A stretch of 64,000 nucleotides of DNA from Epiperipatus broadwayi (GCA_028023455.1 JAQFVV010006215.1:8568950-8632949); one strand, 5' to 3'. Shown: positions 1 through 13,394, counted from the first letter of the stretch. Made by a program: numbers and translations. The notes: generated by a model not told the origin, from the letters alone.

Positions 1-1150
1 TTGAAATAATGTTTATGAACTATAATTGCTTTTAGTGATCTTTATAATATTCCTCTCATGTATCCTCTCAAAACAAAAGTTTGCTATGAAATCCAATTCT
101 GGCATGAGATTTTTACCTAAGGATTAGTCAATATTTAATTTTGGGAGGCAGTAGGCAAATTATGATCAATCTATTTTATTTAAATTTATCACCTCATTGA
201 AAAAATTGTATTCTTGAAACTTATATTTTTCCACAACTGAAGTGTCTTGTGAGTATTTATGTTAATAGAATATAATACAAAAAAAGCTTTGTTTAAAAAT
301 TCCAACTTAAGAATTTATGATAGACTTCTTTATATATCTTCTGCCTTAGTCAAGAAGTATTTTCAGCAGATTATTGCTGAAATAATAGACACTGAATATA
401 TCTGTCAATATATACAATAATTCATAAAAGACATTGCCTTAGATATAAAGATAAAAAATATTTTATATTCTCCACATTATATGCTAGAAGATAATGCCTA
501 TTATAATTGTTGTGTATGGATGAAATCCAATGAACTTTAGATTGTTCTGATTAAGGTGTGTATCATTACGTTGTGATGTAAAAGATGAAACAAAAACTCA
601 ATCATTGGTGTGGTCATATCTTTTAGAAGTTGTCCAGCTGCACTGACTTTTATAAAACAGTTGTCACCTAGTCAATCTCTCTTTTCTTCTACATCCTTCA
701 GATATTCTGCCTGAATATTTTATTGTTTTCTACAATACAACTCTTATAATATAATGAAATAATAATAAATCCCTATAATTTGTTTAATTTTTTCTATTCA
801 GACTGATAAACTTCCTAATGAAACTGATTTTTCTAAACTTTTTTTAAAGAATTTTATGAACTTTCTGTTTTGAAACCATCATTGAATATATGATGAGTTC
901 ATTCTTGTCTTATTCCATAAAGTATAACCAAAAATAAATGCTATTGAAAATCAACAAAAACTCACTTTTTCTAGCTGTTCTATTCTTATTGAGTTTCTTT
1001 TACTAAATTTTACCAAAAAAAAAAAAGCCTTTTCATATAATGCATTTTTCATAGTGCATTATTTAATTTATAACAGTTTTGATTAACTAGCAGTGTTCTT
1101 CAAATCTAAAATAACAATTGTATTTTAATTATCTATTACATATACGTACA
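1..1150. other. AT-rich non-coding stretch
   Basis: No coding exon, RNA gene or recognisable repeat was seen. The sequence has no long open frame with a domain signature. It is probably intronic or upstream sequence of the cadherin locus, but nothing in it shows which. Confidence 0.5.
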
Positions 1151-1157
1151 ATAATTT

Positions 1158-1461
1158 TATCTAATTTTCATGTACACCCATATAATTATCATTATTTATA
1201 AATACAGCAAATATGTTATACATACATTCTTTAACAAATTCCTCCAATTAAAAATTAAACATATTTAATATTTAAATATTTGTGTCAGTCACATAAATCA
1301 AACATATATATACATATATATTTGATTTATATTTTTGCACAGAAATATATAGACATTTAAGTATTTTTTCAATTGGTGAAATTTACCAAAAATGTATATA
1401 TTATATGTTTGTTGCATTTATAAATAATGGTAATTATACATATGTATGTGTATATTAGATA
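1158..1461. repeat. Imperfect inverted repeat, fold-back type
   Basis: Two arms of about 150 nt face each other around a centre near 1311. The left arm begins ATCTAATTTTCATG and the right arm ends as its decayed reverse complement. The core, ATAAATCAAACATATATATA with its complement, is nearly perfect. It resembles a fold-back MITE. No transposase or clear target duplication is visible. Confidence 0.6.
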
Positions 1462-1554
1462 AAGTCATATTTAATACCTTCATTCCACAAAAACATTTTT
1501 AAACATAAGAATAAAACACATGAAAAAGATAAATGATCCCAAGATTTAATTATT

Positions 1555-1850
1555 GCATGTTCAGGCAATAGATATTGTAGTTCAGGCAAAACTCTCCATA
1601 TAGTAGTACCACTCAGCGCAACCCAGAGCAATCAATGGATGCCAGAAGGCTTGTGCATAAAATCCCTATCTAGTGCCTATTCATCCAATATCCCCAGACT
1701 AGTTTCTAGCTTGTGGCTTTCATCAGTAATTACTCTGGCTTGCACTAAGTGCCACTACTGTATGAAAAGTTTTGCTTGTAATAACAGTTATGAGCAAGCA
1801 TAAGAAATGGTGATCATGTGATGTTCAGTGGTTTAATATTGTAATACATT
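1555..1850 (+). repeat. Fold-back repeat family 2, short copy with both ends
   Basis: The copy starts with a CAGGCAAAACTCTCCAT block and ends with the reverse complement of that block near 1745-1790. The middle carries AAAATCCCTATCTAGTGCC and CCCCAGACTAGTTTCTAGC. The same sequence recurs at 11180-11400 (minus) and as a full palindrome at 44605-45228. The short interior suggests an internally deleted palindromic MITE. No coding potential. Confidence 0.75.
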
Positions 1851-1959
1851 TGTTTTTGTAAGATCCAAAGAAGACAGTTAACCAACTGAAACTGCCATAT
1901 ATTAAATAAAACATTAGTAAATAGAGGGATTGGAACTTTGGAATTTTCAGTCTATATTC

Positions 1960-2400
1960 ATCCTCTACTCCACTTCAAACAACTGTTACACATGATGACA
2001 TACATATTAAAAAGATAAATGATCCCCAATATACATATTTTGTGCAGAACCAGCACTCCTCAATTGGATAGATTATAATCTCTCAAATATATATGTAATC
2101 AGTGTTTGGCTTACTACAATATCAAATCCATCAAGGGCTTTGAGCATTCCATCATTGTTTTTTTAATAAAATGGATAGTTGAATTGTTAGAGGTGTGAGA
2201 AGATTAAATCCTGTCTATTAAAGTTTAAGGAATTACTATCTTAATATAAGCCAAGCACTGACTATATATATATGTGTGGGAGATTATGATCTGGTCCAAT
2301 TGATGATCTAGTTCTGCATGAAATACATATATTGTGAATCACTTTTTTTCACATATGTGTGGTTATGTGTATTGGTTTGGTTGTTTGAGATGGAGTGGAA
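1960..2400. repeat. Fold-back repeat family 1, head-to-head pair
   Basis: A plus copy (AAAAAGATAAATGATCCCC, then CAGCACTCCTCAATTGG) is followed by a minus copy (GATCTGGTCCAATTGATGA, then ATGAAATACATATATTG). The family recurs at 7640, 8790, 21955, 23749, 39837-40711, 41500 and 60033. It is a multicopy, non-coding, palindromic element. Confidence 0.75.
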
Positions 2401-2429
2401 CATTAATATAGAGTGAATAATAAGTTAAC

Positions 2430-5400
2430 ACTTAGTATACTGAATGAATAGGTTAATTAAATAAAATTATTATAAAAAGTACATTCAGAGAAGTATGTGG
2501 GGATGAGGTTTGTAAGAAAAATTATCCTCAAGGGTAACCTCAATGTAGTTATTCTGAATGTCAGAGAATCTATAATAGTCAGAAAATCTCTATATAATTC
2601 ATTTTCTCAATATTCATCATAGTAATATCTTCATTTTTCAAATCAAAATCAGTAACAAAATATTGCAAAAATACATTATTCTATACTAAAATGTATTAAT
2701 ATGATTATATTTTATTGTTTAAATCTAATTATTAGCTCTTCAATAGTCTTATTTTTTTTTATTAGCACATATCAGACTTTCAGATTTATACAAATGTTCT
2801 ATGTGCAAATCAATTTAATATTCTTTATTTCAGATTTTCAACATTTTCTAGATTCTTGCCATTTCCTCACCCCTTTCTGAAATCTTTGTTGAATGACATT
2901 CTGTGCAAATAAAATTCTACAAACATTTAATTTTAAAATTAAGTTTATTACTATATCCAAATTAACAAAGTCAAGTAAAAATATGTGATATTGATCAGAA
3001 CTTCAACAAATCACTTTTATTGAGACAAATACACTTGACCACATTGACTATTAATAGAGTGCTGACTAGTGAACTACAGGAAGTATTCTACACAATGAAT
3101 TTACATCAAAAACCTGATTTTAATAGTTCTATCATAGTAGAATAATGGCAATGACTTTACCGTATTTTCTAGTGAGATAAGATTTAGACTGATGTAATAA
3201 TGATCACATGATTATGTCATGTAATGTACAATGCACAAAATTCTAAAGTATCATCAGATAAATGCTAAGTCATAAATCATGATATAAATCATAAATTATC
3301 TAATGAAAATAAGATAATTAGATATTTAGATCATGGTGTCATCAACAAGACTAAAGATTAAAAATTTTAAATTAGAACATTACAAAGGATTAGACATTAT
3401 AATATAAAAGTCACTAAATCATAAAATTTTAATACATAAACTTTTTTTACTTAGAATAGTCAGTCACAATGAGCTAGCCATCTAAACTTTAAAAAGTCGT
3501 AGCCACTCTAATCTTGATTTGTTATTTACAATGAATAATGGTACAAAAATATAAGAAATTCTTTAAATTAAAGGACCTAGAGAGCAATAGTTTGCTGAAA
3601 AAAATAACAATATAGCCAGTAATAATTACTGTTTAAATAATAGATCCTATCAAATATCAAATCTTTGCAGTCATTTATGAAATTAACTTTCAGGGAATTA
3701 ACAAAGATAAACTTGATATCTTATTTATTAAAAAAGTATGAAATATTATGAACTTCATTCAATTAATTATTGGAAGTCATCATGTCAAATTTTGATTTGA
3801 CTCCATTCTTTAAGAATCAGTCATTTTATTTCACTTCAAAATTTACTTCTGATTATGTTTCAATGGATTAGCATATATGATTCTCCATTTGATTAAAAAT
3901 AATGTTTAAGTGGCATTAGCTATAATTTCTCTAAAAAGTCTAAGAGGATGTCAATACAGAATTTTGAATCATAATAAATTCTTTTGAATTTTGTAATATT
4001 TATAAATCTGAATCCATTATTATGATGATGTTGAGTTCTTAATATTCTGAATTACAATAGTTGAGACTCTGTCCATAAGTATAATAAAGTATCTGATAAT
4101 TTGTGATATACTGGTGAATAAAAACTGAGAGTACTTTCAAGGATTATGTTTAAATACTGATTTTAGTTGAGATATGGTGCTTGTACATATTTAATTATTC
4201 CAGTATAACTATCATCTAAATAGTTTTAGTATCATTGATATTATAATAAATTTTATATAGAATGTCTCAAGAGATAAATCAAGTAATTTAGACAGAATAC
4301 TTGTTTTGTGTGAATACTTAAAAGTGAAATTCTCCAAACACTGTGAGATACAAACTATATGAAATCCATATGGAAGTAAACAATTTCTATAAGCCTTGGA
4401 TAAATAACCTCTTACATTAATAAATGATAACATTTTAGTCTTTCAGCTTTTGTTTGCTAAAATTGCTAGAAATTAAAAGTGAAAAGTATATATTTCTCTG
4501 ATTTAAATATGACATTTACTATTTAGAAATTATAATTGTGCATATAGTAAATAGATACTGAATCTCATTTTTAACAATCTTTATCAGTTTTGTAAAAGTA
4601 AATGTCAACACATATTATTTATTATTGTTTGTGCTGATATCAATATAAATGTTACCCTATTTTTTGATCCTAATTATGATGGGGCAAAACATGTAATTAA
4701 CTGGAGAATGTGTAATCTTCAAAAACACACTGGTTTGATTCACATTAAAATAGGATTTCAATGTAATAAAGAAAAAGTAATGTACCAATTATTGTTGCTG
4801 GAATACCATTTGCAAATAAATAGAAAATATTTGAATGAGTTTGAATAAAATAATTAAGATTGATTAGAGAAATCTGAATGTTGAAATATACAGTATATCT
4901 TCCAATATAATGTAAAACCTGATATTTAATGTCAAATAAGATCTCAAATAATCTGATATAGCCATTGTGTCTTTTATTGATAATTTATGCATATAGATAC
5001 TTTAATACCGAAAAATATACAATGCCAGATTATGTTGGTGAAAAAGCATTGATATGACTGATGGTTTAGTAGTAACAGCAGTATTAATTAGGAGCATGCA
5101 CTAGTACCTTCAGCTGCTCTTCAAATTATTTCAGAATAACATGTCTTGAACTGTTATTAATTTTGTTTTCTGATAACTGGAAATTGAAAATAAAGTGCTT
5201 TTGAAAAATGAATCATCTAAAAAAATTTCACATGAATTTAAACTTTTACATTTGGAGTTATCTTTATTTTATCTCTGCTTAAAATTAAGCTTTTGTAACT
5301 TCAAATCTGTTGGCCCTCCTGTTTTTAATGTTATCTGGAATACTGTTCTGGTAGTGAAGAAATTATCAACATGGTCATTGTTTTCGGAAACATGGGTGCC

Positions 5401-6902
5401 AGACTTACCAGAGGATATAAATGGCTCATCTAATGTATATTTACTTCAAATGTAAACAAATTAAACATATTTTTCAATATGTTAAATGATGTAGAAAAAT
5501 ATAAATTGTATAAAAAGCCATATTGATTCCAAATTATTAATTAGGATGTTGCACATTTTCCCATTTCAAAAATGGATTTTTAAAATTTTAAGAATCATCA
5601 TAGCACAAATCAACATTATATATATATGTGATATTTAAAAAATAAATAAAACTTTTGAAATATATATATATAAGTTGTAGTTAATTTTACTTATTAAATA
5701 TTTTGATAACTAATTATTTAAGTTTACTTAATCTCTTAATTGTATAAATTTTTTTTTCTATTTCTATGAATACCATAAATTGCAAGAATGCAAAATCAAG
5801 TCAAAATAATATCAACCCAATTACAGATATAAAAAAAATACACAAAATATTGTTGTTTTTACTAATCTCATTGGAATAATTGTTAATATTTTATTATTAA
5901 ATTGGGTCATGTGACATCTGACTTGTTTTTTTGTAATTATATTTTATTATAATTCTCAATTTACAGTGACTAGCTATTATATTTTTTTTTTATATAAATC
6001 TCAAAAACCAACACAAAAGAAACTTTGCAAGATATTTGCTAGAATATCAGCAGTATAGTTATCCATTCCCATTGTGGGGGAATACTCACTAAATACATTT
6101 CTCATGATCTCAATATAATGTAGAGTGATCAAAAAACTATCATAATTTTAAAAAATAATTTACAATCAAGAACTATTATAGACTTAAGGGAAGGAAATTA
6201 AAGACATATAACTATTATTATGAGATGAGATTCTGCAGTAATAAGCAGTATTACCAATCTAAATTTGAGTTAGATAATTCAAAATTATTTTTCATATTAT
6301 CAGAAATTGTTTTAAGAGTTTATAATTAATGGTCTTTTAAATACTTTCTCATCAAAATAGATGAAAAACTAACAAGTGCTGGCCAACTAAAAAATCTTTT
6401 ATCCTTTTTGAAAAACTTATTCATGAATTTATTATTGCAAATAATTATAAAGAAGATTATTTATTTCTTTAATTTATACTAATGTTTTTCCATCTTATTT
6501 TAGATAATTTTTTTACTTGACTATCTTACAACTACACTACAAATCACCTTAACTTCCTTCAATTAAAAATAGAATTTATATTTTTGTTAACATTATTCTT
6601 AATATATTTCTGAAGAGTATATTAAGACTCTAAATTTAGGTATGATGTTACAGTTTTGTAAAATTATTTTAATATGTTATTCTGGTATCATTAATGACTT
6701 TATAAAAGTACTATTAATGATTTTGGAAGTTAAACTCAAGGTTTGACATCTATGTAATATCCAGATTTGATGATAGTATTTATTATTTTTTGGTGTGTAA
6801 AAATTATTCCAAATAATCTTTGAAGAGATATTTTAGTGTAATACTCACTCCATCATTACTATCTTTTAAAATATTTTAAAAACAATGTAATTTTTATTGT
6901 AG
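2430..6902. other. Gene-free AT-rich stretch upstream of exon A
   Basis: No exon matching the D, E, F or G cadherin exons is found here, although a preceding repeat unit would predict them. Short open frames, such as one at 5195-5455, have no domain signature and no good splice context. The DNA ends in the splice acceptor of exon A at 6901-6902. Confidence 0.5.
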
Positions 6903-7079
6903 TTTGTTGGTGATTTAAATGATTCAGAGATTAGTGCCTTTGCCATACTAATGGTCCATGTAGTAGACATCAATGACCATCAACCACAGTTTAAGCAAAA
7001 GCAAATTGTAGCAAGTATAACAGAGAACTCTGCTAATAATACTATCGTAACAATAGTGTCTGCTCAAGACATGGACAAA
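6903..7079 (+). CDS. Cadherin exon A (end of one EC domain, start of the next)
   Basis: This is an internal exon of 177 nt (59 codons), phase 0 at both ends, with acceptor TTTTTATTGTAG and donor GTAAGA. It encodes the last strands of one cadherin repeat, FAILMVHVVDINDHQPQF, with the calcium linker motif DxNDxxP read as DINDHQP. It then gives the start of the next repeat, with the calcium-binding ITENSA (NEN/xEx) and SAQDMDK (DxD) motifs. Cadherin repeats bind Ca2+ at domain junctions and mediate adhesion outside the cell. The next exon is 20 kb downstream. A duplicate with 42 of 59 residues identical lies at 44295-44471. The exact cadherin subfamily is not identified. Confidence 0.85.
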
Positions 7080-7465
7080 GTAAGAAATTATTTTTCATAA
7101 TATTTTTTATGCTTGTATAGTTTTTTTTTTAAGAATAAGAATGAAATATTTAAAAATATGAAATTTATTTTTATATTTATCTATATGAAATAAAAAAATG
7201 TTTTTCTTTTTGTTTTAATGTGATTTTTTAGCTAAATGTAAATACAAAAGTACATGTTACTTGCTATTGATTAATTGTTTGTTTTCAAAATCTACAGGAT
7301 TGTTAGCTTTATCTCATAGATAAATGCAATATAACTATTTAAAAGATTAAACTCAATTCAAATAAAGTTTTGTTTTCTTTTTAAATTATTAAAATGAGTT
7401 TAGAACATGAGTGGAATCATTTAATATATTAAAAAAGTTGATTTATACTAAAATATTGTAAACAA

Positions 7466-7545
7466 TAATAATTTTTATTAGTCATTCATTAGACTAGTGT
7501 TTATCCACTATAGACTAGTCTAATGAATGATCAATAAAAATTATT
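7466..7545. repeat. Short hairpin inverted repeat
   Basis: Arms of about 33 nt, containing TTTTTATTAGTCATTCATTAG and its complement, flank a loop TTATCCACTATA. The right arm and the next 100 nt (to about 7640) recur as a diverged direct copy at 7876-7990, with the shared block TGTCAAAGTTGTGA. It is a small fold-back unit at the edge of the 7.5-8.9 kb repeat cluster in the first intron. Confidence 0.65.
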
Positions 7546-7639
7546 AATATACTTTCGTCAAGTGGTTTGTGTCAAAGTTGTGAAGGTGGTAAGTTTGACC
7601 CTTATCAATTAAATGGTAGTAATTGATTATATATACTGA

Positions 7640-7770
7640 ATAATGCTAAAGATATGTGTAAGAGATTGTGATCTGGACCAACTAATGAGTTCTGGTTCAG
7701 CATTAAATGTGCATCTTGGGAATTATTCATCTTTTTCACATGTCTTAGTCATATGTTTATATTATGCTCT
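7640..7770 (-). repeat. Fold-back family 1 fragment
   Basis: The minus-strand copy reads GTGATCTGGACCAACTAATGA followed by a decayed AAATGTGCATCTTGGGAAT and CATCTTTTTCACATG. These are the same blocks as at 40550-40640. No coding potential. Confidence 0.65.
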
Positions 7771-7995
7771 TCCACAAAATGTTAAAAGTGTATAAAAATC
7801 AATCCCTATCTTGGGTGAGAGTGGTATAATGAAAATCAAACTACGGAAATGTTTTTCATTATTGGATAATTTCTTGTTTAATGAATGACTAAAAAAAATT
7901 ATTAATATATTTTCATTAAATGATTTATGTCAAAGTTGTGAGGGTAGCACCTTTGACAATTGTCAAATAAACTGTCGTAATTTACTGTATGTATA

Positions 7996-8745
7996 ATATA
8001 AAGAGCCTACTAATAGCTCTAAACAAGCTTATTTATTTATTTATGATAAATGCTACAAGAGAAAGTACCTGAAGCCTTTGTCTATGATTATCCCCATCCC
8101 CAGACCAGTTTCAAGCTATGGCTCTCTTCAGTGAGGAGCTAGGACATTAGATTCAAAATACTAACTCAAGCCAAGCATTTATCTAATTCTTAAATATTAA
8201 GAAAAATATCTAAATCTTCAGACATCTACATGTCTTCAAATTCAGCTCTTTAATTAAAGAAACTACTTGGACTTGAACTAAATAAGCTTGTTTAGAACTA
8301 TTAGTAGGCTCTTTATATATTACATATTGGTAATGCAAGCTATATTGGTCATGTGACAAGTGACTTATTTTTATTAATATTATAATTTTGCTATTAGGGT
8401 TTTGACTATATTAAATTACTAAACCTACTAATATATGGGATCACTGAATTTAGTTAAGGTTCATATAGTTTCTTTAGTTAAAGAGCTGAATTTGAAGACA
8501 TATACATGTCTGAAGAATTAGATCTTTTTCTTAATATTTAAGAATTAGATAAATGCTTGGTTTGAGTTAGTATTTTGAATCTAATGTCCTAGCTCCTCAC
8601 TGAAGAGGGCCATAGCTTGAAATCGGTCTGGGAATGGGGACAATCATAGATAAAGGCTTCAGGTACTTCCTTTTGTAACATTTATCATAAAAAAATAAAT
8701 AAATAAATAAGCTTGTTTAGAGCTATTAGTAGGCTCTTTATATAT
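7996..8745. repeat. Long inverted repeat with nested terminal copies
   Basis: The left arm is about 7996-8276 and the right arm about 8463-8745. Both carry AGCTCTAAACAAGCTT or its complement, CTGAAGCCTTTGTCTATGA or its complement, and TCCTAGCTCCTCACTGA or its complement. A third copy of the end block (AAGCTTGTTTAGAACTATT) lies at 8283-8320 in the spacer. The CCCCAGACCAGTTTCAAGC block is a distant match to fold-back family 2. Non-coding. Confidence 0.75.
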
Positions 8746-8789
8746 TACTTTTTGATAATGCAAGCTATGTAGGTCATGTGACATGTGAC

Positions 8790-8935
8790 TGATTTTTACT
8801 AAAATATATATATATTCTGAACAATGATAAAGACATTCGTAAGAGATTGTGATCTGGACCAAGTCATGAGTGCTGATTGAACATGAAATACAAATCTTGG
8901 GAATCATCTTTTTCACATGGCTTTGGTCATGTATT
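8790..8935 (-). repeat. Fold-back family 1 fragment
   Basis: The minus copy includes AGAGATTGTGATCTGGACC, TGAACATGAAATACAAATC and ATCATCTTTTTCACATGG. An open frame across it on the minus strand is a by-product of the repeat and not a gene. Confidence 0.65.
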
Positions 8936-8939
8936 ATGA

Positions 8940-10440
8940 TTATATCTCTCCACAAAGTGTTAAAAGTGGGTAGAAACCAGATCCAACCTTGCGTGACAGT
9001 TGTGCAGTAAAAATTATACTACAGAAATATTATTGTAACAAATAATTTAAAACTTAATATAAAGATCATCAATCTACTATATTTCATAAATAGAAAACTC
9101 ACATAAAAATATTCAAATAATCCTATACTCATCTATTTTAGAAGATAATAGCTAAATAGGCAGACATCTTTATGCCAGGATACATTAGATAAATCAGTAA
9201 GTTTATGAAAATACAGATAAATTATAATATCTACAAGAAACAAGGGAATTGATGACAGTTGAAATTTTTGATGTGATTCCATTTGTTGCTTTGTTCAAAA
9301 AATTTATCAAATTAGACTCTTATAATATTTTGAAAATTAGATTCTACAATTTATAAGTTAAGACTAAACACATCCATAAGAATAGTTATAGAATAAACAA
9401 TAACTATGAAAACTAATTGCATTGTTTAAACAATATTAAAATAATGCAAGAAATATGCATGCTAGAAATAGATGCTGAAAAAATAATAAAGGTTTTGAAA
9501 TTTGATTGTTAATTTTATTAACTAATAAAAGTATTTCAAATCTTAGAAGGATGTAAAAATACTATCTAAATTAAGCATAAAAAATTGATAAATTAAAGCA
9601 AGGTCAATGTGTGTTATCAGAATAAAAAGTCATGAGAGTTTAATTGAAGATAAAAAAAAGTTTTAACTGTAAAAATACATTAAAATTGGAGTATTGATTT
9701 TTCTAATTGGTAAGATATTGCACGATAGAATCCAATGAGGAGTTGTAATTGGCATTTCAATCTTTTAAAAAAGAATTTGCAGCAGAACTTAAAAGACAGC
9801 ATTGGGAAATACTTCTTGCTTAATATTTGTTTTAATATCTTATCATGTTACTATTAATTTTTATAAGAAGTTATGTTCTGCTTGAGTATGGGACTATATT
9901 CTCTATATTATTTTTAGTTTATATCATAATCTATAATCTGACTGTAGACATCATTATAAGAGATCATCCATAATGTCATCTTACCATTTTTGCAATGTTT
10001 TCCTACTAACTTCACTACAAAGATTAATCTTGTGAATGTGTACTTAACATTTATATTGACTAGGATAAATTTATATATGCATTTATTTTTTAAATTCGAT
10101 CTCTCTTAAAGAAGACATTACATGCATTGAGAGAGACAAGAGAAAGAGAAAAATCAAAGAGCATGGACTATAGCCAAATGCAAGCATGTGTTAAATGAAA
10201 AAGAAGCTAGCATCCCTCTATCCAAAAAATGGTCTCTCTAACATCTTTTAGGTAGATTTGAATATAAATAAAACAACAACAAATTCAATTTTATGCAAAT
10301 TCTATAAACAATAAATAAATATATACAATATTATTGTGATTATGATACTAGTAGTATCGAAAGTGCTAAGCTAGACTAAAGATATTTAAACTAACAAAAG
10401 CCTTTTCTGTTATTAAATGTTCAAATATATTCTACCTAAC
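8940..10440. other. Intronic AT-rich stretch, no feature seen
   Basis: No exon, RNA gene or repeat was recognised. It lies inside the 20-kb intron between cadherin exons A and B. Confidence 0.5.
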
Positions 10441-10444
10441 CCTG

Positions 10445-10842
10445 CCCTCTCACTCTTTATATTTATTTTTCTTTAATAATAAACAATTCTAAAACATCAT
10501 TATATAAAATACAATTTCTAAATTTATTAAACATATCAAATTCTATACCACTCTCTACACAGAACTATCACATTATATATAATAATATCATTAAAATTTA
10601 ATAAATTTATACTCATTTACTAGAAAATTACAATCAAACTTTTATTTATTTAAAAAAAATCTATAACTTTAAATTTTAAATTTATACCTACTCAATACAA
10701 TAATCAATCAAATATATTCTCCTACTTAAAAACACTTTTAAAAATCTTTTCTAACTTCCTTTTTTTTTTTATTTTAATTTTTTTTTTTTTTTTTAAATAA
10801 ACCTTCCTAATATTCTATATTAATTTATTATAATTCATATTT
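10445..10842. other. G-depleted tract
   Basis: Across about 398 nt I count only two G residues on the + strand (10562 and 10623) against more than fifty C. Positions 10624-10842 contain no G at all. Long T runs lie at about 10758-10794. The tract is non-coding. Its origin is unknown. Confidence 0.75.
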
Positions 10843-11179
10843 GCTAACATTTTTATAAGATATGAAATATTTGAATTATGTTTCTGTAACTTTTCTGTAA
10901 ATTATTTTACATTCTTCATTACAAACTTAAATTTATGAAGCGAAAAATTTTACAAATTTGCAAGCAAATTACAAGCCAAAATTGAGTAGTATTTGAAACT
11001 AAAATAAAATAATGTACTTTCCTGTGATCAATGTTTTTATAGAATTTAATACCCCTCCTCCTGCTATTTGGTTAAAATTTAAGAATGATATTAAAACCAC
11101 CAAAACACCACATGATCACTATTTCATATGTTTACACATGATATTCATAAAAGTACCAATTTCTCCTTACAAATAGATA

Positions 11180-11400
11180 AAAGGTGATTGCTGGAGGGAG
11201 CATTAGTTTCTAAGATCTAGGTACAATGCTCTCAAATCCAAGGCTCCTCACTGATGAAAGCCAAAGCTAGAAACTAGTCTGGCAATTTTAGATGAATAGG
11301 CATTAGATAGGGATTTTATGCACAAACCTTCCTGCATCCATTGAATACAAAGGCTTGCACTTAGTGGCACTACTGTATGGAGAGCTTGATACTCTTATTA
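11180..11400 (-). repeat. Fold-back family 2 fragment
   Basis: The minus copy has CAAGGCTCCTCACTGATGAAA, CTAGAAACTAGTCTGG, ATAGGGATTTTATGCA and GTGGCACTACTGTATGGAG. These match the right arm of the palindrome at 44955-45228. Confidence 0.75.
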
Positions 11401-12980
11401 ATGAGACTTTGAGTTCTTTATGTCTAATTTTTAATTTAATGACACTCCTTTGCTATTGATTATCATAAACCACTTATTCTTCTAGAAATATAATTTATAC
11501 TGTTAACTGGTTAACTTTGATACATGAAAAATTTTAATATATATATGTGTGACAGTTTTTTTAAGAGTAGTTTTTTTTAAGACAGCTATATAATCTGGCT
11601 TTCATTTTCCAGTTAAAATATCTTTTTACTATTTTTATTTTTTTTATAAAGAACATATCACTTAATTATCTTCTTAAATAAACATATTGTTAGTATTAAA
11701 TTCATATCAATAATTTCTAGACTTCATGATTTTTACCACTATATTTTAATTATCTGCACCATTTAATATCTATATTTTATATTAAATAAATAATATAAAT
11801 TATCTGGTTGATTTTAAAAAAATATTCACATATAAAAAATATTTAATCATAAATATCATACAAAACTTTTTTCTTTATAGAATCAAATCATGGTAACATG
11901 AAATGTTACATATATGGTCTTTTGTGGAAGAAAATGTAGATAATAGGCAATATGTGCAAACCTTGATCATTTTTGTAGCAGTTTTTTATTACTCTTAATA
12001 TCATTTCTACAATTTCCATCAGTATTTTATTATTTAAAGCCATAATAATTTCTTTACATCTTGACTTGTATATAAGTTAGATGGAATTTTTGAATAAGTG
12101 CTGCAGATCTTTTACATAATAACTTCTAATCCTTTGCAGAACAGTTATCAAAATATTCATTGTAGACACATGGGATGATTTATAAATAATCAAATCATAT
12201 ATTTTAGAGAAATTCTTCATAAAGTAACAATAAAATTTATATCTCCTATAAAAAATACATGCATATATATTTGTACAGTATACAAAATGTAACATAAAAT
12301 TTTTACCACTGCAAGTATAATAATTCAGGTAGCAAAAGTAAGAAAAAATATTTTTAATACACAGCAACAACAACAGTAATAATTCATTTATTTAAGTGCA
12401 AAACAACAGCTTGTAGCCAATTATAGATTGCACATAAAAATAGAAAAAATATACACAGAAAAAATAGAATACATACTGTATAGTTACATAATTAAAGAAA
12501 GCAACAAACAAAATACATATGAATAAAATAAATTTAAACTAATCAAAAATGATAATTAAATTTAAGAATAGTATAGATTTGCTTAAGATCTAAATTAAAA
12601 TGATTTACATTAGTAAAAACTTGGTTTTAAAAGGTGGCCTAAATAAAGAAAAAAATGTAAACACATTAGTATAACAAAATTGAATATGAAAAGAAAATAA
12701 AGAAACAATCCGAGTATTATACACATGAGACTTAATTATAATAACTGAAATTATCAGATAATATAACTTCTTAATTCACAATGTTGAAAAGAAATTTAAG
12801 AACTGTACATTTTCATCATCTTTATTTATCAGGAATATATATTTAGAGGAATTATTAAAAACTGATTGTAGAATTAGAATTCCAGATAATCATATTCTAT
12901 GATGGGGAAAAGCAATGACATGAATAACTTGTATTTTGTATTATCACTGAAAAAATATCCACGCTTAAAAATGACATTAA
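11400..12980. other. Intronic AT-rich stretch, no feature seen
   Basis: No coding or RNA signature was recognised. A minus open frame at 12077-12373 is rich in Cys, Tyr and Ile and matches no family I know. It is likely chance. Confidence 0.45.
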
Positions 12981-13357
12981 TGACCTTGAAAATTTTACAC
13001 TACATTTTCAATATGATAATAAAAGAATCCATTATTAGAAAATAAAATTTTCAGAACATTTTGACATGCAGCAAACAGGATTAGTTTTGTAAGAACTAAA
13101 AAATAGAAAAAAAACTACAACTCTACATTTCTTAGAAAGTGAGACAAGTGAGCATTTATCAAGATTAATTGGCATATTATTTAGATTGCACCAGATGTTA
13201 AAGTTATCAATATCTCTCTGAAAAAGATTACAATCAAATATCAATATGTTTCTTCTAAAGATATCACCAGCATAAGATAAAAGATAAAATTTCAGACAAT
13301 CCTTAAGATCATTGATATAAATATTAAAAAGCATAGGCACTAAAATACTTCCAAATA
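12980..13357 (-). pseudogene. Non-LTR retrotransposon RT fragment
   Basis: Read on the minus strand, the fragment begins GSILVPMLFNIYINDL, the core of the RT region normally written PQGSxLGPLLFxxYINDL. About 20 residues later comes LLSYAGDIF in place of the catalytic YADD box, then FNIWCNLNNMPINLDKC, the usual region downstream of motif C. Both ends are missing. The first Asp of the YADD box is Gly, so the copy could not polymerise. It abuts an ATT microsatellite and faces a plus-strand LINE head to head. Confidence 0.75.
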
Positions 13358-13360
13358 ATA

Positions 13361-13391
13361 ATTATTATTATTATTATTATTGTTGTTGTTA
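13361..13391. repeat. ATT/GTT microsatellite
   Basis: Tandem ATT units change into GTT units. It separates the minus-strand RT fragment from the plus-strand LINE and may be the tail of one of them. Confidence 0.8.
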
Positions 13392-13394
13392 AAA

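Noticed and set aside
4212-4433. 73-codon minus frame
   Set aside because: No recognisable domain and no supporting signals in an AT-rich region.
5195-5455. 86-codon plus-strand frame upstream of exon A
   Set aside because: No domain signature, no fitting splice borders and AT-driven composition; treated as chance.
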